A DNA stretch of 64,000 nt from contig NZ_JBBOWX010000001.1 in the NCBI RefSeq assembly GCF_038007285.1, positions 4,109,501 through 4,173,500 of the forward strand, in the 5' to 3' direction. Positions within the stretch are counted from its first letter, which is position 1. Every line of letters begins with the position of its first letter. Source of the stretch: Sporosarcina sp. FSL K6-3457. Its GTDB lineage: Bacteria; Bacillota; Bacilli; Bacillales_A; Planococcaceae. The position numbers and the translations under genes are program-made. Shown here one piece after another: positions 8,872-17,872 of this stretch. Under the pieces are notes generated by a model. It did no database searches and had not been told where the DNA came from. It saw nothing but the letters and a program-made list of their open reading frames with translations.

Positions 8872-9120
8872 ATGCAGACTAAGGAAATACGCTTGCGTCG
8901 AATCCAGCGCCTTGCCCACGAAATTATGGATGAGATGAATCGAGGCCATGAGCCGAGGCAGTCAGAAACACTACATCGCACGATAGATAATCTCGCACGG
9001 ACAATTGGAGATTTAGCAGATCCATTCGGTCACTATTCACTCGATTATATAGAAAAAAAAGTAGGGAACGCCCATTATCTTTTATTTGAAAATGAAAAAA
9101 AGGTGAAATTGTATTCTTAA
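8872..9120 (+). CDS. Small hypothetical protein, 82 residues
   Basis: An ATG preceded by AGAGGAGG at ideal spacing opens an 82-residue charged, helical protein (MQTKEIRLRRIQRLAHEIMD start) with no signal peptide or membrane segment. It has its own terminator directly after the stop, so it is a single-gene unit. I do not recognise the family. The ribosome-binding site and terminator make it very likely real. Confidence 0.75.
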   Translation: MQTKEIRLRRIQRLAHEIMDEMNRGHEPRQSETLHRTIDNLARTIGDLADPFGHYSLDYIEKKVGNAHYLLFENEKKVKLYS

Positions 9121-9126
9121 TACGTG

Positions 9127-9160
9127 AAAAAAGCCGAACATTTTACTGTTCGGTTTTTTT
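9127..9160 (+). terminator. Rho-independent terminator of the 82-residue gene
   Basis: CCGAACA (9134-9140) pairs with TGTTCGG (9148-9153 region), flanked by A6 and T7 runs, starting 7 bases after the stop codon. Confidence 0.88.
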
Positions 9161-9290
9161 CATACCTGCATTTACCTTTTCTCATTGACGACAAACAAGC
9201 CATTCAACAGATTTCCTTTTCTCAGTCTGCCCTGTTAGGATTAATGAGTATTAGTCTATTAGACAAGTTGGATAAAGTGAGGGAAAACAG

Positions 9291-10379
9291 ATGTCATTTA
9301 CAACAATTCTACTAATTTTATTTGTCTTATTGATCTATTCACTTTCATGCTTTTATATAGGCTACAACGGCTGGGTATGGTTGAAAACAACGCGATTTGT
9401 GGCCTACAAAAAAACCTATATCATGATTATAGTCTTGCTGAGTCTATCCTTTTTCATCGGACGATTTTGGTCATGGTTACCTATCCAATTCATTGGTGGA
9501 TTTTGGCTCGTGCTGTTTGGTTATAGTTTACTAGTATTGCCTTTAATCAATCTTGCTGTCTACCTATTAAAAAAGAAATGGATTTTCCAAATCGGACTGG
9601 CAGTCATTACTTTTTTCGCTGTCGTGCTTATATATGGTTCGTACAACGCCTGGAGCCCTATCGTCACAACGTATGAGATAGCTATTGAAAAGCAAACAAC
9701 AGAACAAGAGTTAAAACTTGCCGTCGTTTCCGATCTTCATCTCGGAGGAATTGTTGGTGAAAAGCATCTGAAACGTTTAGTTGCCGAGGTTGATGCACTA
9801 CAGCCAGATATGATTTTAATTCCTGGTGATATTATTGATGATTATATTGCTCCGTACATAACTAAAAAAATGGGACATACATTAGGGAAACTTCATGCAC
9901 CTCTAGGCATTTACGCGGTACCCGGTAATCATGATTACTATGGGAATGATGTCGATCAATTAGTTATCGAGATGGAGAAAATCGGCATTCAGGTGCTGGC
10001 AGACGAAACCACTCTCGTTGCCAATGATTTTTACATAGTCGGTCGAAAAGACCTTGCCGCAAACGGGAGAATAACGACGCATACATTAGTTGCCGATTTA
10101 GACCGAAGTAAACCACTTATTATGATGGACCATCAACCCGTGGAGCTTGATGAAGCAAAAGATAATGGTGTCGATTTACTACTATCGGGACATACGCATC
10201 GGGGTCAGCTATTCCCCGCTAATTTAATTACACGACTTATCTTTGAAAATCATTATGGTTATTTACAGAAGGGGCGGCTTCATTCCATCGTAACTTCCGG
10301 TTTTGGCACATGGGGACCGCCCCTTAGAATTGGCAGCCGCGCTGAAATTGTGGAAATTAATCTTACATTTCAGGAATGA
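9291..10379 (+). CDS. Membrane-anchored metallophosphoesterase
   Basis: 362 residues: four hydrophobic helices in the first ~130, then a calcineurin-like phosphoesterase domain with all metal-binding motifs: VVSDLHLGG, IPGDIID, GNHDYYG, MDHQP and SGHTHRGQ. The layout matches the YkuE/YaeI type of two-metal phosphoesterases, some of which act on phospholipid head groups; the substrate here is not known. The catalytic domain follows the last helix. A weak GAGG precedes the ATG. It is followed at 60 bases by the Gfo/Idh/MocA gene and may be co-transcribed. Confidence 0.9.
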   Translation: MSFTTILLILFVLLIYSLSCFYIGYNGWVWLKTTRFVAYKKTYIMIIVLLSLSFFIGRFWSWLPIQFIGGFWLVLFGYSLLVLPLINLAVYLLKKKWIFQIGLAVITFFAVVLIYGSYNAWSPIVTTYEIAIEKQTTEQELKLAVVSDLHLGGIVGEKHLKRLVAEVDALQPDMILIPGDIIDDYIAPYITKKMGHTLGKLHAPLGIYAVPGNHDYYGNDVDQLVIEMEKIGIQVLADETTLVANDFYIVGRKDLAANGRITTHTLVADLDRSKPLIMMDHQPVELDEAKDNGVDLLLSGHTHRGQLFPANLITRLIFENHYGYLQKGRLHSIVTSGFGTWGPPLRIGSRAEIVEINLTFQE

Positions 10380-10439
10380 AGTGCTGAATAAAATCAAATG
10401 CTGTAAGATGAGGATAAACAATACAATAGGGGTGATCAT

Positions 10440-11345
10440 GTGAAGATCGGGATAATTGGCATTGGCGATATTGCAAAGAAGGCGTACTTGCCGGTTTTAT
10501 CGCAAACAAAGGGGATTGAGCTTCATGTTTGCACTAGAAATAAAGATACATTGAAGGACATTGCTGAAACGTATTCGATTCAGCATCTCTACCAGGATTT
10601 CGACCAATGGCTGGCAAGCGGCATCGCGGCAGCATTCGTTCATTCTTCAACAGAATCCCATGAAAGCATCATTGATAAGCTACTCGATAACGGCATTCAT
10701 GTCTATGTGGATAAACCCATCACCTATAACTTGGAATCATCGACACGTTTACTAAGGAAAGCCGAAAGTAAGGGCCTACTCTTAACGGTTGGCTTCAACC
10801 GAAGATATGCGCATCCTTATATGAAATTAAAGGAACTGGCTGACCCGAATATGATTGTCATGCAGAAAAACCGCGGGCATCATGCTGGTGAGGCGCGACA
10901 GTTTGTTTTTGACGATTTTATTCATGTGATTGACACGCTACTCTACCTATTTCCTTATCCAATCGACAATATTCGTATACGTGGGAAGCAGGAAAATGGC
11001 TTGCTCCATCATGTCGTTCTACAGCTGGAGGCCGCACAAGGCACAGCAATTGGCATTATGAATCGTGAAGCAGGTACATCTGAGGAAAAAGTAGAAGTTA
11101 TGAACGCCCATGAAACGCGGAAAGTCATGAATGTCAATGAAGTGATTTCTCATATCGATAAAAATAGTCTCACTTATGGAAGCGATGATTGGCAGCCTAC
11201 ACTTGAAAAACGTGGATTTCATGGCGTCATTACTACTTTCTTAAAAGCTGCGAAAAGCGGACAATTTTCTACTGAATCCTATCAGCGGGATTTGGAAGCG
11301 CATTTAATTGCAGAGAAAGTAGTACAAACACTTTGCGATAAATGA
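10440..11345 (+). CDS. Gfo/Idh/MocA-family NAD(P)-dependent oxidoreductase
   Basis: 301 residues starting at GTG, with AGGGGTGA 4-6 bases upstream; the ATG two bases earlier is followed by a stop. The N-terminal Rossmann fold (GIIGIGDIAKKAYLPVL) and the EKPIT-equivalent motif VDKPITYNLESS (near residue 97) identify the family. GFNRRYAHPY carries the usual substrate-side residues. These enzymes oxidise or reduce sugars, inositols or related compounds. No pathway neighbour gives the substrate. A terminator follows directly. Confidence 0.88.
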   Translation: MKIGIIGIGDIAKKAYLPVLSQTKGIELHVCTRNKDTLKDIAETYSIQHLYQDFDQWLASGIAAAFVHSSTESHESIIDKLLDNGIHVYVDKPITYNLESSTRLLRKAESKGLLLTVGFNRRYAHPYMKLKELADPNMIVMQKNRGHHAGEARQFVFDDFIHVIDTLLYLFPYPIDNIRIRGKQENGLLHHVVLQLEAAQGTAIGIMNREAGTSEEKVEVMNAHETRKVMNVNEVISHIDKNSLTYGSDDWQPTLEKRGFHGVITTFLKAAKSGQFSTESYQRDLEAHLIAEKVVQTLCDK

Positions 11346-11350
11346 TAAAT

Positions 11351-11389
11351 AATCCCACTCTTTTATTGCATATAAGAGAGCGGGATTTT
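11351..11389 (+). terminator. Terminator between convergent genes
   Basis: AATCCC-A-CTCTT pairs with AAGAG-AG-CGGGATT, followed by TTTTTCT. It lies between the oxidoreductase and the convergent HemAT gene and could serve both. Confidence 0.8.
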
Positions 11390-11400
11390 TCTGTCTAATC

Positions 11401-12876
11401 CTACCGATGATAGCCCATTCCTGCGTTATAGTCCCACCATTTTGACACCAATTTTTCGGTTTGTGCAATTCTTTCTAGCTGGGATAGTGTTAATGCCGGA
11501 ATTTCGTCTATCGTTTCTTGTCGTAGCTGATTGACCTCTATACTCACTTGAAAGATGGATTCTCCTGTTACATTAGATTGTTCTTTTATTTTCTCTGTAT
11601 GCTCATACACAATGCCAATGCGATCCGTGATATCTTGCGTTGCAACAGATTGTTCCTCAGCAATGGCGGCAATTGTCCCTGTTGCATCTCCGACCTCATT
11701 GACCCTTGTAATAATTTGATCTAACGTAGTAATAGCCTCTTGTGTTTGTGATATTCTACCGTTCAATTGATTAGACATTTCCTCGACAATAGAGCCTACC
11801 TGGACAGATTCCTGTTGCATTTTCATAATAGCAGTTGAAATCTTATCAACGGATTCTTTTGTTTGCTCCGCCAAATTCCTCACTTCATTAGCTACGACTG
11901 CAAAGCCTTTTCCACTCTCACCAGCCCGTGCAGCTTCTATGGAAGCATTTAGTGCCAATAAATTGGTTTGATCGGCTACATTTTTAATGAAATCAATGAC
12001 TTGGGAAATATCATGGACCTCTCCTACTAGTGCATCTATTTTATTTTTCGTTTCCACAAAATCCTTGCCCATTGCCAAAAAACCATTTAGTGAATGTTCA
12101 ATGACCTCCTGTCCCATCTTCGCCTCATCAACCATTTGCTCCGTATTTTCGGACACATTAACCGCATGATCAGCAACCTCTCTGACAGATGCACTTAATT
12201 CCTGTGCAGACGCGCTGACATTTTCGGCCTCACTAGTCGTTAAATCGACATCATCCATCAGGTCCTGTACTTTATCTACCCCAATCACATACTCCATTAC
12301 TTTGTTGATTTTTTCGACCATGCTATAATCATTCGCCTCTTGATATGCACCCAAAACAATTAAACTATCAAATGTAATAATACGATTTAGAGCTACGAGA
12401 ATTTCTGATAACTCCTGCGGCGATTTGTAAAATTTCTGTATAATAAAAGGCAGTAAATATTCATACACCCGAATATAAGAACCGATATACCATTCATCAT
12501 TGAGCTGTATTTTACTATGAATTTGGCCAATCAGTTTTCGATAATTGATATAATCCTCATCAAGAGTCGGCTTCGTTAGTTGCTGATAATACTTGCGAAT
12601 CGCTGTGGTATAGCGTTCTTTCGTTGAATATTGAACAAAAATATTTTTGATTTCCGGGATATTCATAATCATGTCATAATGCCGATCTGCAATCGTTAAG
12701 GCGTGCTCCTCCATAATGCCATCTATTTTCTTCAAGCTTTCAATATCCTTTTTTGTTAGCTGCGTTAGTTTAAGTAGCTCTGGAATTTTTGGATTAGAAC
12801 TCTTCACTTGTAAGTCACTTGCTTGGATTGGTTGTAAAGTAGAGACAGGATTATTCATCTTTTTCTGAAATATCAT
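11401..12876 (-). CDS. hemAT: Globin-coupled aerotaxis transducer HemAT
   Basis: 491 residues from the ATG at 12876 (AGGAGG 8 bases upstream; the TTG at 12882 is too close to it). The N-terminal protoglobin domain (about 40-185) has the proximal heme histidine in IGQIHSKIQL (H120) and the WYIGSY motif of globin-coupled sensors. The C-terminal methyl-accepting domain carries the conserved hairpin tip (DQTNLLALNASIEAARAGE, about 301-320). There is no transmembrane segment, as expected for this soluble O2 sensor, which signals to CheA/CheW. A Fur-like box sits 47-61 bases upstream. Confidence 0.95.
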   Translation of the reverse strand: MIFQKKMNNPVSTLQPIQASDLQVKSSNPKIPELLKLTQLTKKDIESLKKIDGIMEEHALTIADRHYDMIMNIPEIKNIFVQYSTKERYTTAIRKYYQQLTKPTLDEDYINYRKLIGQIHSKIQLNDEWYIGSYIRVYEYLLPFIIQKFYKSPQELSEILVALNRIITFDSLIVLGAYQEANDYSMVEKINKVMEYVIGVDKVQDLMDDVDLTTSEAENVSASAQELSASVREVADHAVNVSENTEQMVDEAKMGQEVIEHSLNGFLAMGKDFVETKNKIDALVGEVHDISQVIDFIKNVADQTNLLALNASIEAARAGESGKGFAVVANEVRNLAEQTKESVDKISTAIMKMQQESVQVGSIVEEMSNQLNGRISQTQEAITTLDQIITRVNEVGDATGTIAAIAEEQSVATQDITDRIGIVYEHTEKIKEQSNVTGESIFQVSIEVNQLRQETIDEIPALTLSQLERIAQTEKLVSKWWDYNAGMGYHR

Positions 12877-12922
12877 TCTCAATTCCTCCTATAAGGTATG
12901 CCTTTCTTCCACAATACTTTAT

Positions 12923-12937
12923 TGAGAATGATAATCA
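12923..12937 (-). promoter_or_regulatory. Fur-type box upstream of hemAT
   Basis: TGAGAATGATAATCA matches the 7-1-7 Fur box TGATAATNATTATCA at all but two positions. It is 47 bases upstream of the hemAT start, in the promoter region. Repression by iron-loaded Fur is inferred. Confidence 0.6.
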
Positions 12938-13095
12938 CTTGATGCGCGTCAAGTTTTCAATAAAAAGCACTACTGAATACCTATGCAACTTACCCAAATC
13001 AAGCGTGTAGATATACATAACTTTACTGGATATGCCGTATACCTAGGGGAACTAGACTACCTTTGGACGAGACTGAACTACCTTAGAAATCCAGC

Positions 13096-13131
13096 AAAAA
13101 AACGCCGCTTATAATTTCATAAACGGCGTCA
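13096..13131 (-). terminator. Terminator of the FMN reductase/monooxygenase pair
   Basis: ACGCCG (13102-13107) plus TTAT pairs with ATAA plus CGGCGT, followed by T7 on the minus strand. It starts 13 bases after the reductase stop codon. Confidence 0.88.
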
Positions 13132-13143
13132 TTCCTATGTCAA

Positions 13144-13710
13144 TCAAAACCCATATTCCGCATCTTTCTTCTCCCGAATCCCCACATAAGCCTCGACAAG
13201 CATTACAGTATCCTCTACTAAACGCTCCATGCGGAAGTGGACATCATCGTTAACGATTTCCTTGCGGTTGAAATCTTTTTCTTCTATAAAGACATACGTC
13301 TGTACAATATGCGCCTTCATATACGCTAAAATTGGCTTTAACTGCTGCTCCACCATCAAATAATGCTTTGCGCTACCTGCCGTGGCAAGCACACTTACCA
13401 CTTTGTCGCGGAATGCATTGACTGGCAATAAATCAAAAACATTTTTGAGCGTAGCCGGAATAGAGGCTTGGAACGTCGGTGTACCAATGATAATCGCGTC
13501 GGCTGCCATCAACGTTTCCGTCACATATTTCGTGTCACCCTCGTAGTCGAAATAATTGCGTCCATCACTAAAGACCACATCAAAGTCGGCTAGATCCACT
13601 AAAGTAATCCCTGCATCAGGGTACTTTTTTTGCGCTATTTCGAGCGTGTAATTCATCGCTGTTCTTGTTTTAGACCCTACTTTAGAACCTGATAATAATA
13701 CAATTTTCAT
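13144..13710 (-). CDS. NAD(P)H-dependent FMN reductase
   Basis: 188-189 residues. Two adjacent ATGs (13713 and 13710) follow AAGGAGG; the second has the better 6-base spacing. This is a flavodoxin-like fold with the phosphate loop LLSGSKVGSKTRTAMNYTLE and the family signature GTPTFQASIPATLKNVFDLLP. Such enzymes reduce FMN with NAD(P)H and feed reduced flavin to monooxygenases. The start is about 12 bases after the stop of the luciferase-like monooxygenase, its obvious partner as a two-component flavin monooxygenase. Confidence 0.9.
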   Translation of the reverse strand: MKIVLLSGSKVGSKTRTAMNYTLEIAQKKYPDAGITLVDLADFDVVFSDGRNYFDYEGDTKYVTETLMAADAIIIGTPTFQASIPATLKNVFDLLPVNAFRDKVVSVLATAGSAKHYLMVEQQLKPILAYMKAHIVQTYVFIEEKDFNRKEIVNDDVHFRMERLVEDTVMLVEAYVGIREKKDAEYGF

Positions 13711-13721
13711 CATGGCCCTCC

Positions 13722-14780
13722 TTATTTTCCAATTGTATATTTCTTAATAGCTGGCATTATTTCTGTTGCAATTAGCTCAATATTTTTCATGATTTTATCA
13801 AACGGTACTCCGCCAAAGTCAATTTGCGCCATAAAACGTTGTTGACCGTAGAGCTCATACTGATAAAGCATTTTCTCAATAATTTGCTGCGGGCTACCGA
13901 CCATTAACGCATCACGCGTATCTGTCGATTGTGCGAATTGCTGCTTCGGATAACCTCCACCTCGTAACGCCATCATCCCTGTATCAATATGCGGGTAATA
14001 TTCACGCAGTGCATCCTGGGAATTTTCTGCGGTGTAAAATAGACTTGTCGTCGCAATTGGTAAAGCCGCCGGATCAAAACCACTACGCTGCGCCGCCTCA
14101 CGATAAGCATCCACCGCCACCTTAAAGTTAGCCGCCGGACCACCAAGTGTTGTCAGCATCATCGGAATTCCAGCATATCCTGCCTTAATGGCACTAGCAG
14201 GTGGTCCGCCGACCGCACGCCAAATCGGTAGATGGTCGTTTTGTGGCTGTGGTAAAATCTGCGCATTATTCAAAGGAGCACGAAACTGCCCTTGCCACGT
14301 CACCGATTCCTCATCATTAATTTTCATCAGCAGCTCTAATTTCTCTTCAAATAACTCTTCATAATCGTGGACATCATACCCCAGCAAGCTATAAGCCCCG
14401 ATCCGCGAACCACGCCCTGCTACAATTTCAGCCCGACCTTTCGAAATTAAATCCAGCGTTGCAAAATCTTCATAGACACGCACAGGATCATTTACGCTTA
14501 ACACAGTAGCAGAACTGGCGATTTTAATATTTGTTGTCGCCTGCGCAATCGCACTTAGAATAACCGTATGTGCTTGTGTTGTAAAATGCGTTTGATGACT
14601 TTCACCTACCGCAAAAACATCCAATCCTGCTTCGTCAGCCAGTTTACTTGCCTCTATTAATTCCTGAATACGTTGCTCAGCACTAATCTTACTGCCTGTA
14701 AAAGGGTTTAGTAAGTGATCTCCAATCGAATATAAACCAAATTCCATTCCTTTAGTTGTATCAATACGGTATTTTTCCAT
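13722..14780 (-). CDS. Luciferase-like (LLM class) flavin-dependent oxidoreductase
   Basis: 352 residues from the ATG at 14780 (MEKYRIDTTKGMEFGLYSIG), chosen because AGGGAG precedes it; the ATG at 14807 has no ribosome-binding site. This is a TIM-barrel bacterial-luciferase family protein with the usual DEAGLDVFAVGE, SSATVLSVNDPVRVYEDFATLD and AEIVAGRGSRIGAY segments. It uses reduced FMN and O2 to oxidise an unknown substrate, with FMNH2 probably supplied by the downstream reductase. The quinone-type dioxygenase and MarR regulator upstream suggest handling of aromatic or electrophilic compounds. Confidence 0.9.
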   Translation of the reverse strand: MEKYRIDTTKGMEFGLYSIGDHLLNPFTGSKISAEQRIQELIEASKLADEAGLDVFAVGESHQTHFTTQAHTVILSAIAQATTNIKIASSATVLSVNDPVRVYEDFATLDLISKGRAEIVAGRGSRIGAYSLLGYDVHDYEELFEEKLELLMKINDEESVTWQGQFRAPLNNAQILPQPQNDHLPIWRAVGGPPASAIKAGYAGIPMMLTTLGGPAANFKVAVDAYREAAQRSGFDPAALPIATTSLFYTAENSQDALREYYPHIDTGMMALRGGGYPKQQFAQSTDTRDALMVGSPQQIIEKMLYQYELYGQQRFMAQIDFGGVPFDKIMKNIELIATEIMPAIKKYTIGK

Positions 14781-14830
14781 ACTAGTTCGCTCCCTTTTCT
14801 CATTCATTTTCTATTCCACACGAATTTTTC

Positions 14831-14893
14831 TCGTGCCAGTCATAATACGACTCATGGCGAGCATAACCTGACCCATGGCGGTCATAAATAGAA
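14831..14893. repeat. Three copies of a 21-bp tandem repeat
   Basis: Units of 21 bp (TCGTGCCAGTCATAA, TCATGGCGAGCATAA and CCATGGCGGTCATAA, each with 6 more bases) lie head to tail between the monooxygenase and dioxygenase genes. On the minus strand they read as heptapeptides MTAMGQV, MLAMSRI, MTGTRKI in an open frame ending RVE-stop. No convincing ribosome-binding site. Same period as the array at 794-937 but unrelated sequence. Confidence 0.6.
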
Positions 14894-14927
14894 TGCTAGC
14901 AGATATTTCTCTCTTTTGATCAAGAAG

Positions 14928-15869
14928 TTAGTCAATCGGCTGTAATTTCGCTTCAATCTCTGCACGTCTACCTTCTAAAAACGGCGGTAAATCTAATTTT
15001 GTCCCTAACGCTTCAATAGTGGAATCCTTTGTAAAACCAGGTCCATCTGTCGCGATTTCAAAGAGAATGCCATTCGCATCGCGGAAGTACAAGCTTTGGA
15101 AATAAAAGCGGTCAATCACCCCTGTTGAATCAAAGCCTCGCTCTTTCACTACGCCGTCCCAATAACGCAATTCTTCCTCATCTCTCACACGCATTGCTAA
15201 GTGATGAATGCTGCCTCGTCCCGGCTTTTCACTCGGTCCCTCTAACTGCTTCAAAACGATTTCACCAAATGCTTGCCCCTCAACAGATTGATAGATAGCT
15301 TCTTCTTCAGAATAGGCCACTTCTGCATAGCCAAAGAGGTCTCGTAATGTTTTAGCTGTTCGTTCAAAATGACGCACAGTAATTTCTATCGGCCCCATCC
15401 CTAAAATGCGATGTGCTTGCTCAACACTCGAACCTTCCCAAGCTGACCAAAATTCCGGAATACCCTCACCGTTATTATTCAATAAAATTAGGCGTAAGCC
15501 CTCTGAATCCTCAAATGGTAATGCCGCCCGACCTGCATACGTTGTAATCTCTCCATGCATCACATCTAATTGCTCAAAGCGCTGTTTCCAATACGTTAAA
15601 CTTTCGAGTGATGGCACAAGTAAGCCGATTTGGGTAATGGCATTTGTACCACGAACCGTTCTTCCCGCATTTGTCATTTCAAAAAAAGATAACTCTGTTC
15701 CCGGGCTTCCGGTTAAATCTCCATAAAACAAGTGATACATCGACGGACTATCCTGGTTAACCGTTTTTTTCACACGGCGCAAGCCTAATATCTCTCTATA
15801 AAAGTAGTTATTCGTCCCAGCATTTTTTGTAATCATTGAAATGTGGTGATGTCCTGGTATTTTGTACAT
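14928..15869 (-). CDS. VOC-family ring-cleaving dioxygenase (MhqO/MhqA-like)
   Basis: 313 residues made of two glyoxalase/bleomycin-resistance (VOC) modules. The first begins PGHHHISMITKNAG and ends in FEMTNAGRT; the second begins MGPIEITVRHF, with RGSIHHLAMRV and ILFEIATDGPG supplying the expected His/Glu metal ligands. Length and motifs match Bacillus hydroquinone-type extradiol dioxygenases that open quinone/catechol rings using Fe2+. It sits 52 bases downstream of a MarR gene in the same direction, as in MhqR-controlled systems, and has a strong ribosome-binding site (GGGAGGAATAA). Confidence 0.87.
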   Translation of the reverse strand: MYKIPGHHHISMITKNAGTNNYFYREILGLRRVKKTVNQDSPSMYHLFYGDLTGSPGTELSFFEMTNAGRTVRGTNAITQIGLLVPSLESLTYWKQRFEQLDVMHGEITTYAGRAALPFEDSEGLRLILLNNNGEGIPEFWSAWEGSSVEQAHRILGMGPIEITVRHFERTAKTLRDLFGYAEVAYSEEEAIYQSVEGQAFGEIVLKQLEGPSEKPGRGSIHHLAMRVRDEEELRYWDGVVKERGFDSTGVIDRFYFQSLYFRDANGILFEIATDGPGFTKDSTIEALGTKLDLPPFLEGRRAEIEAKLQPID

Positions 15870-15921
15870 GTTTATTCCTCCCTAGGTTTTAGTTGATTAG
15901 TCAAGTGATAGTGTAAAAAAA

Positions 15922-16365
15922 TCACTCTGGCGGCAATTCTTTTTTCTGACTATTTTTGTGAATGCGTGTCATGAGTGTGTATAGCGTTTTCTCTTCTTCT
16001 TTCGTTAATACCTCTTCAAAAAATGATGTTTGAAATGCTAGTTGAGCTGGCATAGCCTCATCTAAAATATTCTCAGCCTTGTTAGTGAGACTAATCATTT
16101 TTGTTTTCCAATCCTGCTTACGGACAATATAGCCTTCTTTTTCAAGACGAGCAAGCATGCGGGAAATGCCACCTTGCGTCACGATCACTTTGTCAGCTAA
16201 TTCACTTTGTGTAATGGGCTGGTATGTTTGAATTTGTACAAGTACGTCGAATTGGGCAGTTGTTAAATCAAACCGCTTTAAAAAGTCGTTTGACAGTTGG
16301 TTACTTTGGTTCGTAAAACGCATTAAGCGTAACCAAATGAGCGAGCCAATCGTATGATTCTGCAT
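15922..16365 (-). CDS. MarR-family transcriptional regulator (MhqR-like)
   Basis: 147 residues from the ATG at 16365 (AAGGAGG 9 bases upstream; the longer frame to 16428 would run through the promoter palindrome). The winged helix is seen as [20 protein letters not shown], with the wing [19 protein letters not shown]. MarR proteins are dimeric repressors released by phenolics, quinones or oxidants. Position upstream of the ring-cleaving dioxygenase and an inverted repeat in its own promoter point to control of itself and the detoxification genes downstream. Confidence 0.9.
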   Translation of the reverse strand: MQNHTIGSLIWLRLMRFTNQSNQLSNDFLKRFDLTTAQFDVLVQIQTYQPITQSELADKVIVTQGGISRMLARLEKEGYIVRKQDWKTKMISLTNKAENILDEAMPAQLAFQTSFFEEVLTKEEEKTLYTLMTRIHKNSQKKELPPE

Positions 16366-16395
16366 CTTATTTCGCCTCCTTGTTGCTAACCTTAC

Positions 16396-16419
16396 TATCA
16401 CTTTACCACGCAAGTGATA
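16396..16419 (-). promoter_or_regulatory. Inverted-repeat operator in the MarR promoter
   Basis: TATCACTT (16396-16403), 8-base spacer, AAGTGATA (16412-16419): perfect 8-bp arms, 30 bases upstream of the MarR start. A further AAGTGATA half-site lies at 15902-15909, between the MarR and dioxygenase genes. Confidence 0.6.
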
Positions 16420-16496
16420 TAGTATCAAGGAAATTGTTTGAGCATCATTAAAAATCGAACTATCATTTTCTACATCTCACTCCTTCAAAAAATCAA

Positions 16497-16526
16497 TTTA
16501 GTTAACAAATCAACTTGTTAACTAAA
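16497..16526. promoter_or_regulatory. Palindrome O1, candidate operator of the LacI-family regulator
   Basis: Perfect 12-bp arms TTTAGTTAACAA and TTGTTAACTAAA around a 6-base spacer. It shares the half-site TTTAGTTAA with the palindrome at 16781-16799, just before the LacI-family gene. The remaining 16527-16730 stretch has short nested hairpins (16600-16646) but no gene. Confidence 0.55.
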
Positions 16527-16628
16527 CAACGGGTTATACAGTCATTACTATTGACGAGATAGATTGAAATCTTTAATTTCATATACGAACCCAGCACAGC
16601 CTCCTTAGAGAGGTAACCAATGGGATGA

Positions 16629-17840
<1,212 letters not shown>

Positions 17841-17872
17841 AAATAAAAAAGTTATATTGGAGGGTCTTATCT

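Noticed and set aside
9124..9315. 63-codon plus-strand frame after the 82-residue gene
   Set aside because: Its start lies in the terminator hairpin, it has no ribosome-binding site, and it overlaps the metallophosphoesterase start.
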